A stretch of 64,000 nucleotides of DNA from BJGO01 sp964640655 (GTDB lineage: Bacteria; Bacteroidota; Bacteroidia; Chitinophagales; UBA10324). The position numbers and the translations under genes were made by a program. Location of the stretch: positions 1 through 64,000 of the forward strand of contig CAZXFT010000011.1 of the NCBI GenBank assembly GCA_964640655.1. The letters run 5' to 3'. Below, in pieces: positions 1 to 7,252 of the stretch. How positions within the stretch are numbered: position 1 is the stretch's first letter; each line of letters starts with the position of its first letter. The notes under the pieces are model-generated. The model was not told the origin of the DNA. It made no database searches and was given only the letters and a program-made list of their open reading frames with translations.

Positions 1-3
1 AAA

Positions 4-83
4 GGGCTTTAGCCCAAACAAAAAGCTTAATTACCCGCCACTTTAGTGACGGGATTTAGCAACACAAATAAAGGGCTTTAGCC
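4..83. repeat. REP-like palindrome cluster, 3' side of the RAYT gene
   Basis: Three short palindromes are visible. A GGGCT/AGCCC palindrome lies at 4-15 and again in near-identical form at 73-84. Between them, 34-53 forms a CCCGCCAC/GTGaCGGG hairpin with a TTTA loop and one mismatch. The pair at 34-53 plus 73-84 recurs in the same order and spacing at 2482-2534, and in inverted order at 584-640. This is the layout of REP/BIME units mobilised by Y1 (RAYT) transposases. Assignment as REP is inference from shape and from the adjacent transposase. Confidence 0.7.
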
Positions 84-521
84 AAAACCCTCGCTTTCCT
101 CAAACTTATATAAGCGAATAAACTCCTTATACTCATCATCAAAGGTTTTTTTAGCGTGATGTGACTCCTGCTTTTTAATATACCCGCGTACACGTTCCAC
201 CACCGACTCAGATACCGATAACGCAAAATATTGTCCCTGCCATTCAAACTTCTCTTTAGTGAGTTTATTCTTATTTATCCAATGCGAGGACTCTCCTTTA
301 ATCAGTTTCATAACATCTTCAATAGTTTGATTACTCCCTAACGAAACCAAGCAGTGACAGTGCTCTGCATATCCACCCACCTGATCGATGAAAATATTTT
401 TCTTAATAGAATTTTCGATGATATGCTTCCAGACCTGTTGACGAATTTCAGGAGTGTTTAAAAATGGGAAACGATTTTTAGTCGTAAAAACAAAATGAAT
501 ATAAACTTTTATATGAGGCAC
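78..521 (-). CDS. REP-associated Y1 (IS200-like) transposase, RAYT
   Basis: A 147-residue single-domain protein of the Y1_Tnp/IS200-like family, a single-strand DNA transposase that nicks at hairpins by a tyrosine nucleophile. It opens with the family pattern HIKVYIHFVFTTKNR and carries the HUH-type motif EHCHCLVSL near residues 53-61. The candidate catalytic Tyr is in RVRGYIKKQ near residue 113. It starts with GTG (CCT CAT follows) and ends in a TAA that lies inside the palindrome at 73-84. REP-like hairpins flank it in inverted orientation on both sides, and no second transposon gene (tnpB) is present, so RAYT rather than a true IS200/IS605 element is favoured. It looks intact. Activity cannot be judged. 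Confidence 0.85.
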   Translation of the reverse strand: MPHIKVYIHFVFTTKNRFPFLNTPEIRQQVWKHIIENSIKKNIFIDQVGGYAEHCHCLVSLGSNQTIEDVMKLIKGESSHWINKNKLTKEKFEWQGQYFALSVSESVVERVRGYIKKQESHHAKKTFDDEYKEFIRLYKFEESEGFG

Positions 522-583
522 AAGAAAAATTTTATTGGACGTAAGGTAATGATATGTTTCGAGTATAAAAAAAAAGTAGGTAT

Positions 584-640
584 TGGGCTAAAGCCCGCTT
601 TGAAGAGAAATTATTTCTACTGCCCGCTGAAGCCGGCAGT
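584..640. repeat. Inverted REP-like unit, 5' side of the RAYT gene
   Basis: The palindrome GGGCTAAAGCCC at 584-595 is followed by a hairpin at 619-640 (ACTGCC/GGCAGT outer stem, GCT/AGC inner stem). The order is palindrome then hairpin, and TAATT follows the hairpin, so this is the mirror image of the unit at 34-84. The stem bases differ from the other copies but remain paired. Compensatory change supports a conserved folded structure. Confidence 0.65.
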
Positions 641-688
641 AATTAAACTTCATTATCTCTGATTTTCAGTGCCGGTTTAAGATTTTCC

Positions 689-704
689 CTTCACTTCAGT
701 GAAG
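689..704. other. Small hairpin overlapping the stop codon of the next gene
   Basis: CTTCAC/GTGAAG, a 6-bp perfect stem with a TTCA loop. The loop contains the TGA stop (minus strand, 696-698) of the membrane/TPR gene. It resembles a degenerate copy of the 34-53 hairpin core, so it may be REP-derived. No T-run follows on either strand, so a terminator call is not supported. Confidence 0.5.
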
Positions 705-2360
705 AGATTCAGCACCACACACCTTCTGCTGCAACAGCAACACATCATCACCCCATTGCGCCACATAATTAAGCGCCACAGCCCGCTTCGTATCCTCACA
801 CGAAGCATCATATCGCTTCATCGCCTCATAGATCAATGCGCGGTTGCGATAAGCATAAGCATTATCTTGCTTCAAAGCAATAGAACGGTTCACCAATTCA
901 AGTGCCCTTTCATAACTCCTTTGAAGGTATAAGGTATAAGCATAATTATTCAGCATAATAGCTTGCTGCGGAAACACATCCAGCCCTTGCTGCAGGTAAT
1001 ACGCTGCAGAGTCGGGCCTTTGCTCATTGTTGTATATAAAACCAAGATTGATGTACGCACCTTCATTATTCTTATTCAACTTAATAGCTTCATGAAAACT
1101 ATGTTTAGCTTCTTCCATACGTCGCTCAGTAAGGTAGTACATCCCAAGATTATTATATGCAGAGTACCATGTGGGATTCTCCGCAATACTCCGCTTCCAT
1201 AATGTTTCACTGTTTTGCCAGCTTGGCAGCAGCCGGTAAGTTATCACACTAACAAGCATGATATACACAATACCAATCCTGTGCATATACTTGATATTCA
1301 ACTTCGGTAAAATGTTTAAGATCATAAAAGGCAGGGCACACCACATAACCGACGGCAAATATGTATAGCGGTCGGCACGCAAGGCATCTCCTACAGGTAT
1401 CAGTTGCAGTACGGGTACTATAGCAATAACACCCGTAATAAAAACAAAAGACAAGACTTTGTTACCAATGCGTGATAAAAGAAAAATACCGCACATAATG
1501 GTTACAAACACAACGAGTATCATGGGCAACAATATTTCCCCTGCGTTATCAGGATACCGGTAATAAGTCTGCAGTTGTGCAGGAATCATATGTTGAAATA
1601 AATAAATACCAAGATTATACATCGCCAGCACGGGCTTCCACAGCCACGGTATGGCATTACTTGTTTTAATGGCCGATATATCAGCCTGAGCGACTATGGC
1701 CACATATCCCGCAATCAAAGAAACAACAAAGTAAGGCAGCAGCGGTATGTATGAAGACAGCTTGTTTTCCTTACTGTAATAGAAGATATACAACGCACCA
1801 ATAAGCGGCAGTGAAACAGCAGTGGCTTTGCTGAGGCAGGCTGCAACAAAAAATAGATAGCTGAGCAATAAAGTCAGATAAGATGATTTCGTTATATATA
1901 GGATAAAAGTAATTAGAGATAAAAGATAAAATACAGTCATCAGTAAATCCTTTCGTCCCGAAATCCAGGCAACCGACTCCACGCGCATCGGGTGCATGGC
2001 AAAGAAGGCCGCCGACAATAAAGCAACCCAATGGGTAAGACTCAGATAACGCAGCAATACATAAACAAGTAAAGTATTAAATATATGCAACAAAAGATTA
2101 GTTCGGTGAAAAGGCTTTGGCAGCGGCGTCACCTGAAAGTCTAAACTATAGCTAAGCATGGTTAGCGGATGATAATTGCCCACATCATAACCCTTAAAAA
2201 ATGAACCGACACTTCGCGCTGCACCCGGCTGAAAACGCTTATTCGCTAACACATATTGATCATCGTCCCAGTACACAAAATCAAAATTCAATACACTGCT
2301 GAACACAATAAAGACAAGTAATGCCAGTGCCGGTAGGCTCAGCCATTCCCTCTTACCCAT
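696..2360 (-). CDS. TMTC/GT-C-like polytopic membrane protein with C-terminal TPRs
   Basis: About 554 residues. Residues 1 to about 380 contain roughly ten hydrophobic segments with an acidic loop after the first one (DFVYWDDDQYV) and a family-like HPMRVESVAWISGRKD stretch. This resembles the GT-C-fold mannosyltransferase/TMTC group, which transfers sugars from lipid-linked donors in the inner membrane. Four tetratricopeptide repeats follow (about residues 395-530), probably periplasmic. Substrate is unknown. The start is ATG at 2360, not the upstream GTG at 2393, because a TATATTTG promoter box sits at 2369-2376, downstream of that GTG. A diverged paralogue lies at 4360-6225 on the other strand. 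Alternative: O-antigen ligase-like or a non-catalytic member. Confidence 0.75.
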   Translation of the reverse strand: MGKREWLSLPALALLVFIVFSSVLNFDFVYWDDDQYVLANKRFQPGAARSVGSFFKGYDVGNYHPLTMLSYSLDFQVTPLPKPFHRTNLLLHIFNTLLVYVLLRYLSLTHWVALLSAAFFAMHPMRVESVAWISGRKDLLMTVFYLLSLITFILYITKSSYLTLLLSYLFFVAACLSKATAVSLPLIGALYIFYYSKENKLSSYIPLLPYFVVSLIAGYVAIVAQADISAIKTSNAIPWLWKPVLAMYNLGIYLFQHMIPAQLQTYYRYPDNAGEILLPMILVVFVTIMCGIFLLSRIGNKVLSFVFITGVIAIVPVLQLIPVGDALRADRYTYLPSVMWCALPFMILNILPKLNIKYMHRIGIVYIMLVSVITYRLLPSWQNSETLWKRSIAENPTWYSAYNNLGMYYLTERRMEEAKHSFHEAIKLNKNNEGAYINLGFIYNNEQRPDSAAYYLQQGLDVFPQQAIMLNNYAYTLYLQRSYERALELVNRSIALKQDNAYAYRNRALIYEAMKRYDASCEDTKRAVALNYVAQWGDDVLLLQQKVCGAESLH

Positions 2361-2368
2361 ACTCCATT

Positions 2369-2376
2369 CAAATATA
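2369..2376 (-). promoter_or_regulatory. Bacteroidota -7 box TATATTTG
   Basis: Exact TAnnTTTG match on the minus strand, 8 nt before ATG 2360. It implies a very short leader and fixes the start of the TMTC-like gene. No clear -33 TTG was identified. Confidence 0.55.
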
Positions 2377-2481
2377 GTTTCTTTCAACACCACAAATATG
2401 ATAAAGCGGCATTAATAAATCAGTCCCCACTTTAGTGCCGTCGTTGCTCTATAGCATCAGTCCAAACTCAATACTGAATTA

Positions 2482-2534
2482 CCCGCCACTTTAGTGGCGG
2501 GATTTAAAGCCAAAATATTAAATGGCTTTAGCCC
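2482..2534. repeat. REP-like unit, distal copy
   Basis: A perfect 8-bp hairpin CCCGCCAC-TTTA-GTGGCGGG at 2482-2501 is followed by TGGCTTTAGCCC at 2523-2534. Order, orientation and flanking bases (TTA before, GATTTA after) match the unit at 31-84. The single mismatch in the copy at 34-53 is repaired here. It lies about 2 kb from the transposase, beyond the TMTC-like gene, and so looks like a dispersed copy. Confidence 0.7.
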
Positions 2535-2537
2535 AAA

Positions 2538-2792
2538 ACACATAAACAAAAAAGCCCATCAACGCCACGCCGTCCCCCAAGCACTGGGCAGGCTGCGTAA
2601 GCCCCGCCAACGGCTGGGCCTGCCCCGCCAACGGCGGGGAATTTTCTTTTGGAGCTTTTCTTTGTTTCAAGACAAAGAAAAGCGGATATACAACTATAGC
2701 AACACCGCATCAACTAACGACCAGCAACACATAAACAAAAAAGCCCATCAACCCCTCGCCGTCCCCATAGCATTGGGCCGGCCGCCTAAGTG
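2538..2792. repeat. Imperfect direct repeat with internal hairpins
   Basis: A 26-base stretch (2538-2563) is repeated exactly at 2727-2752, 189 bp away, and similarity continues for about 40 bases on each side (2564-2603 and 2753-2792). Between the copies lie a CCCCGCC/GGCGGGG hairpin (2623-2639) and a perfect 12-bp-stem, 6-nt-loop hairpin (2654-2683). No coding role is apparent. It may be a dispersed intergenic repeat family of this genome. Genome-wide copy number cannot be seen here. Confidence 0.6.
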
Positions 2793-2814
2793 CCGGGGTG
2801 CTCAGGGTTCCACC

Positions 2815-3759
2815 CTACACCGTTTCCATCACCACCAACTTATTACCAATAACCCCCGTTTCAACATCATACTGCACTATTACAGGCGTATAGCCTTCTT
2901 TCGTGGCGCTCATTCTGTACACCCCGGCAGTTAGCTCCATCATCAATCTTCCGTCATCATCACTCGTAGCGCTTATCTCAGTACCGCCTTCCTTCTGAAA
3001 AACAGCTGCCACTCCTTCCAGCGGCACATTACTGCCCAGGGCTATAAATCGCACTCGCAATCCGCTCATCCCCGGTGGAGATACTACTTCCAGCACCCTC
3101 GAAAAAATAAACTTTGCCTGCTTCGCCTCCTCATTTCTGAACACATGCGAACCATCGGCAAACATTTCCATCAGCTCCCTGTAGATACCGTTATTGGCAA
3201 TCACCTTCTCTTCAGTATCTTCCTTGGTTACCTGCCTGCTGTTCAAAAACAACTCCACGTTATCCCTTATGGTATCACGCATCGCCTCAAAATCAGCTAT
3301 AAATGTTGCGGGCATATTATTACCCGCTTCTAATGCTGAACTGTTCTCCTGAATAAACTCAAGCCCGTTATTCAATAGGTGTATCACTTTCTCCCAGTTA
3401 TAATTTGCTGCTGCTCTGTAGTCCTTTTGTCCTATGGCATCATAGTAAACCAACTGTGTCGCCTTATCAGGGTACGCCTTATTAATATATAACTTAATAG
3501 ACTGCCATGCATCCAGTGCGTCACTCGCTCTGTTCACCAGGTTCAGGCGCAATAACTCATGCGTCGTATTGCGCTCTTGTTCGTCCGGCAGTCCCTCCGC
3601 TGCTGTAATAGCAGCCAATTTTGCCGTGATATAGGCGCCTGTATAGTAAGCTTTAAATGCACTCATCTCAGCCAGTTCGTCTGAACATGCATTCCATCCT
3701 AATCGGCACACCAGATACAACTCATCTTGCGTACACTCATATAGGTTATTCGTTGCCAT
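2815..3759 (-). CDS. Uncharacterised protein with C-terminal carboxypeptidase-regulatory-like domain
   Basis: 314 residues, not recognised. Residues 1 to about 225 are predicted helical and polar, with no signal peptide or membrane segment (start MATNNLYECTQDELYLV). Residues from about 233 look like a small beta-sandwich of the carboxypeptidase-regulatory/peptidase-associated type, as judged by the pattern EGVAAVF...TSDDDGRLMMELTAGVYRMSATKEGY. Such domains are usually extracytoplasmic or surface-associated, yet no export signal is visible. Neighbouring genes give no functional hint. ATG start at 3759. A poor TTAG-TTTG promoter-like string lies about 40 nt upstream. Function should be left open. 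Confidence 0.7.
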   Translation of the reverse strand: MATNNLYECTQDELYLVCRLGWNACSDELAEMSAFKAYYTGAYITAKLAAITAAEGLPDEQERNTTHELLRLNLVNRASDALDAWQSIKLYINKAYPDKATQLVYYDAIGQKDYRAAANYNWEKVIHLLNNGLEFIQENSSALEAGNNMPATFIADFEAMRDTIRDNVELFLNSRQVTKEDTEEKVIANNGIYRELMEMFADGSHVFRNEEAKQAKFIFSRVLEVVSPPGMSGLRVRFIALGSNVPLEGVAAVFQKEGGTEISATSDDDGRLMMELTAGVYRMSATKEGYTPVIVQYDVETGVIGNKLVVMETV

Positions 3760-4075
3760 AAATTTTTTACTTTTTTTTAAAGCGATTTATCAAACTAACA
3801 AATCACAGGTTCTTATACTACTGCTCCGCATACTTCTGTTTCACTTTTATCATACTTTATTTATACACATATTATCCACATCTGCTATGCTTTGAATCCT
3901 TGCAACACAATACTGATAACACTTCTGCGTTATGTCAAATTTTTTTAAATAAGTACAGGCCTTGTTCTACATATTTATTTTATTATGCCTATATAATGAA
4001 CTTCTTTTCTAACAATCCTTCTTTACCATTCTGTGTTTATCCCCTTAATTTTATCTGTTTAATCTCTTAGCCATT
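3760..4075. other. A+T-rich spacer with two adjacent DnaA-box matches
   Basis: No gene is seen. Positions 3861-3869 (TTATACACA) and 3872-3880 (TTATCCACA) are both perfect TTATNCACA DnaA boxes in the same orientation, 11 bp apart. The following 150 bases (about 3930-4075) are strongly A+T-rich with runs such as ATTTTTTTAAAT. The 21-bp tandem repeat begins at 4076. The arrangement could be a DnaA-binding or unwinding element, but only two perfect boxes are present and dnaA itself lies 50 kb away. Confidence 0.5.
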
Positions 4076-4255
4076 GCATCATCGTCTCTTGGTCATGCAT
4101 AATCACTTCTCGGCTCTGTGTAATCACTTCTCGGCTCTGCATAATCACTTCTCGGCTTTGCATAATCACTTCTCGGCTCTGCATAATCACTTCTCGGCTC
4201 TGCATAATCACTTCTCGGCTCTGCATAATCGTTTCTCGGCTTTGCATAATTGCCC
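4076..4255. repeat. 21-bp tandem repeat (minisatellite), about 8.5 units
   Basis: Seven in-register 21-bp units run from 4097 to 4243 with only a few substitutions. They are preceded by one degenerate unit at 4076-4096 and followed by a partial unit at 4244-4255. The 21-bp period is a multiple of three and both strands stay open. On the minus strand ATG 4247 would give a 62-residue peptide of MQSREVI heptads, with GGAGG about 8 nt before the ATG. On the plus strand the heptad is LHNHFSA. No spacers exist, so this is not a CRISPR. Whether either peptide is made is unknown. The remaining bases to 4359 hold nothing recognisable. Confidence 0.85.
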
Positions 4256-4359
4256 TCCGTCATTCATTAAATGACTCTTACCTCTGGCAAATCTCCTTAT
4301 GTAGGTGCAGTAATAGTCTTATTCCTAAAAACAGAGTTACTTAGCGGCACATATTCACC

Positions 4360-6225
4360 ATGTCATCCAAGCCAAAAAACACTAATCCCACTCTTAATTA
4401 TAAAACCTGGCACATCATCGTTTTGTTGCTGTTGCCTTTCTTGCTCTACGCACAGGCTTTCAACTTCAACTTCGTCTTTCACGACGATGATGTCATCATT
4501 CTGCAAAACAGCGAGGTGCTTAAAAACTTCGAATGGCGCAAGCTGCTCTTCAGCGATGCATGGCTGATGAACAAGAAAATAGAACTGTATCGTCCCTTAC
4601 AAAATGTCACCTATGCCATAGACTATTTCTTCAGTGGCACAAGCCCTAAGGCCTACCACATTCACAATGTGCTGGTATTTGCCGCAGGCATCATCTTATT
4701 GTTTTTTGTATTACTTAAGTTGAACATACCTGCTGCGCATAGTTTCATACTCAGTGCCCTGTACAGCGCACATTATCTTTTTGCCAATACTGTATGCTGG
4801 ATACCTGCTCGCGGCGATTTATATCTCTTCCTGTTTAGCATGATGCTGTTCTTAGTCTGGTTCAAAGCACTGGAAGAAAACAAACTTCAATTCTATTTAC
4901 TTTCTGCACTGTTGTATTTCATGGCTTTGCTTGCCAAAGAAAGCGGCATTGTGTTGTTACCCATTTTACTATTGATAACCTGGCAACAAGGCAAACTGAA
5001 TTTCAAAAATAGTTCGATGTATGTATTTGCCGGTGCAGCTGTGGCACTCAGTGGCATTTATTTTTATATGCGCTCACTTTCTATAGTAAACACACCAAAT
5101 ATTTTTACACTCGAAGGTTTGCTCTATAACATTCGCATCATACCCGAGCAAATAGGTAAATTTTTTATTCCGGCATTTTTTTCGGTAATGCCCGCCTTCA
5201 CTCCTATGCTTACTGCCATAGGCAGTATTGTTCTCATAACTATTGTTGTAGTAGTAATACTGTATCGAAAACAGTTAAACATGAACATGATAGCCCTCGG
5301 TGCTGCATTGTTTCTGTTGCCAACTCTGCCTGCTGTGGTTTACAAGCCACAGTTCACCGGCTTTGCTTATGATTATTTAGATCATCGTTTGTTATTCCCT
5401 GCACTTGGCTTGCTCTTAATTGCATATTCGTTAATCTCCTCACTAATTAAAAAACAGGTATCCACTTCGTATCTGTATGTACTCACGTTAGTAATGGCTG
5501 CCTACACGCTTATTCAGGCAGGCAACTACAAAGACTTTAAAGCTTATTATACCAATGCTACCACTACCAATCCGCGCAGCGGTTTAGCCTGGATGAATTT
5601 CGGCACAATGATGACACGTGAAAACAACTACAACAAGGCATTTGAATATTTCTATAAAGCCAAAGAAGTAGTACCGGAAAATATGGAGCTGCGCTTGAAA
5701 ATTGCAGACTCTCATTTATCATTAAAGCAGTGGAAGCAAATGATTAGGGAATGTAATGAAATCATAGACATAAATCCTAAAACATTAAAAGCATACTACA
5801 ACATAGCCGATTACCACGCAGAATTTAAACAAGAAGACAGTATGCGTATATGGATGCAAAAGGCTTTTTTGCAGGACAGCAGTTCTGCAGATTACTATTA
5901 CTACTATGCTTTCCTGTACAAGCATCTGGGAATTCCCGATTCTTCGATACATTACTTTGGTGAGTGTATTAAAAGAAATAAGGCCTATGCCCTGGCATAT
6001 TTTCACAGAGGTATCTATTACGGTAATGCCGGAAAGTTTGAAGCAGCACGCGATGATTTTGAAAAATACATAGAACTTGCACCGTCCGACCCCAATGGAT
6101 ATTACTATTATGGACAGGGATTATGTATGACCGGAGATGTAGGTAAAGGATGTAACTATCTGAAAGAAGCGGATAAGCGCGGCGTGAAAGAAGCCGCGGC
6201 CAAGATCAATAGTTTCTGTCGCTGA
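4360..6225 (+). CDS. TMTC/GT-C-like polytopic membrane protein with six TPRs
   Basis: 621 residues. About ten hydrophobic segments span residues 20-390. After the first one is an acidic loop (FNFVFHDDDVIILQNSEVL), equivalent to the WDDD loop in the paralogue at 696-2360, and a PARGDLYLF stretch matches that protein's SGRKDLLM. About six TPRs fill residues 400-610, beginning with SGLAWMNFGTMM. The architecture matches TMTC-like O-mannosyltransferase candidates of the inner membrane with a periplasmic TPR tail. Substrate is unknown. It ends 1 nt from the convergent epimerase gene. No clear promoter box was found upstream. The 21-bp repeat array lies about 100 bp before the start. Confidence 0.75.
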   Translation: MSSKPKNTNPTLNYKTWHIIVLLLLPFLLYAQAFNFNFVFHDDDVIILQNSEVLKNFEWRKLLFSDAWLMNKKIELYRPLQNVTYAIDYFFSGTSPKAYHIHNVLVFAAGIILLFFVLLKLNIPAAHSFILSALYSAHYLFANTVCWIPARGDLYLFLFSMMLFLVWFKALEENKLQFYLLSALLYFMALLAKESGIVLLPILLLITWQQGKLNFKNSSMYVFAGAAVALSGIYFYMRSLSIVNTPNIFTLEGLLYNIRIIPEQIGKFFIPAFFSVMPAFTPMLTAIGSIVLITIVVVVILYRKQLNMNMIALGAALFLLPTLPAVVYKPQFTGFAYDYLDHRLLFPALGLLLIAYSLISSLIKKQVSTSYLYVLTLVMAAYTLIQAGNYKDFKAYYTNATTTNPRSGLAWMNFGTMMTRENNYNKAFEYFYKAKEVVPENMELRLKIADSHLSLKQWKQMIRECNEIIDINPKTLKAYYNIADYHAEFKQEDSMRIWMQKAFLQDSSSADYYYYYAFLYKHLGIPDSSIHYFGECIKRNKAYALAYFHRGIYYGNAGKFEAARDDFEKYIELAPSDPNGYYYYGQGLCMTGDVGKGCNYLKEADKRGVKEAAAKINSFCR

Positions 6226-6226
6226 G

Positions 6227-7252
6227 TTAAGCTGTTTTTTCGATGTGCAGCTTCGATACTTCCGAAGCTATCCACTCGTAAGTTTTTGCCATACCGTCGC
6301 GCAGAGGCTGAGAAACTTCCCATCCCATTTTTTCTCTATATAACTTGTTGTGCGAATTGCGACCACGCACACCCAAAGGGCCGGGTATGTTATTGATGCT
6401 TATTTTCTTTCCGGATAAGTCAATAGCCATCTGTGCCAGTCCGTTGATGGTTACCATTTCTTCTGAACCAATATTTACAGGGCCAAAGAATTTTTCCTGA
6501 CGCATAAAACGAAGTATGGCTTCCACACACTCATCTATATATAAAAACGAACGTGTTTGTTTACCATCACCCCATACCTCAATGGAGCCGCCATCATTGG
6601 CCATAGCGGCTTTGCGGCACATAGCAGCAGGTGCTTTTTCCTTACCGCCTTGCCATGTTCCGTAAGGGCCGAAAATGTTATGGAAACGTGCCACACGCAC
6701 GTCTAATTTATAATTGCGGTTGAAAGCCAGAAACAGTCTTTCACTGAATAGTTTTTCCCATCCATATTCCGAATCAGGATTGGCAGGATATGCCGATGAC
6801 TCTTCGCAGTTAGGATTGTTGGCGTCCAACTGATTATGTTCAGGATACATACAAGCAGAAGAACTATAAAAAATTCTTTTTACATGTTTCCTGGAAGCTT
6901 CGTATGCAGAATTGAGGTTAATCATTGCACTGTTGTGCATCACATTAGCGTCGTTCTCTCCGGTAAAAATATATCCTGCACCACCCATATCGGCAGCCAG
7001 TTGATACACTTCATCAAAGGAATTGGCTGCATCTCCTTCGTTTGTTTGTCCGGGAGCCAGCATCACAGAGGCCACTTTCTGAGGGTCACGTAAATCTGCA
7101 CAGATGTATTCATTACATATCTCTTCGTTCTTCCAGAATTCGTGCGAAGGTTTTATGTCCACTACACGCACCCAGAACCCTTCTTTCATCAAACGACGAG
7201 CTAAGTGCCCGCCTATAAATCCACCGCCACCCAGTACTAAAGCTTTCTTCAT
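6227..7252 (-). CDS. GDP-mannose 3,5-epimerase-like NAD-dependent epimerase
   Basis: 341 residues, extended SDR (NAD-dependent epimerase/dehydratase) family. The Rossmann motif GGGGFIGGHLARR is at residues 8-20. The rest follows plant GDP-mannose 3,5-epimerase closely: LAADMGGAGYI, SSACMYPE with Cys134, YGWEK with Tyr163/Lys167, RFHNIFGPYGTW, GGKEKAPAA with Lys206, WGDGKQTRSFLYIDECVE and IPGPLGVRGRNS. The Cys/Lys acid-base pair of the double epimerase is present. Expected reaction: GDP-D-mannose to GDP-L-galactose and/or GDP-L-gulose, for cell-surface glycans. Cytoplasmic. No sugar-nucleotide pathway genes are adjacent, so substrate rests on motifs only. Confidence 0.85.
   Translation of the reverse strand: MKKALVLGGGGFIGGHLARRLMKEGFWVRVVDIKPSHEFWKNEEICNEYICADLRDPQKVASVMLAPGQTNEGDAANSFDEVYQLAADMGGAGYIFTGENDANVMHNSAMINLNSAYEASRKHVKRIFYSSSACMYPEHNQLDANNPNCEESSAYPANPDSEYGWEKLFSERLFLAFNRNYKLDVRVARFHNIFGPYGTWQGGKEKAPAAMCRKAAMANDGGSIEVWGDGKQTRSFLYIDECVEAILRFMRQEKFFGPVNIGSEEMVTINGLAQMAIDLSGKKISINNIPGPLGVRGRNSHNKLYREKMGWEVSQPLRDGMAKTYEWIASEVSKLHIEKTA

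Larger units (their letters stand above)
2394..2814. other. Gene-free spacer filled with repeats
   Basis: 421 bases with no credible gene. A long ORF at 2494-2934 (+) is repeat-driven and runs antisense into the next gene. From left to right the spacer holds a degenerate REP core near 2427-2437, a REP-like unit at 2482-2534, and an imperfect direct repeat at 2538-2603 and 2727-2792. Within the first repeat and the interval after it are a G+C-rich hairpin at 2623-2639 and a perfect 12-bp-stem hairpin at 2654-2683. It is much richer in G+C between 2570 and 2640 than the surroundings. Confidence 0.7.

Noticed and set aside
1..2540. Complete IS200/IS605 element or composite transposon
   Set aside because: No tnpB, no defined left and right ends with target TTAC-type sites that I can recognise, and the hairpins fit REP units better.
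2494..2934. 146-codon ORF on the plus strand
   Set aside because: It spans the intergenic direct repeat, has repetitive basic composition caused by the repeats, and runs antisense into the 2815-3759 gene. No family resemblance.
4097..4243. CRISPR-like array
   Set aside because: Units are contiguous 21-bp tandem copies with no spacers, and no cas genes exist nearby.
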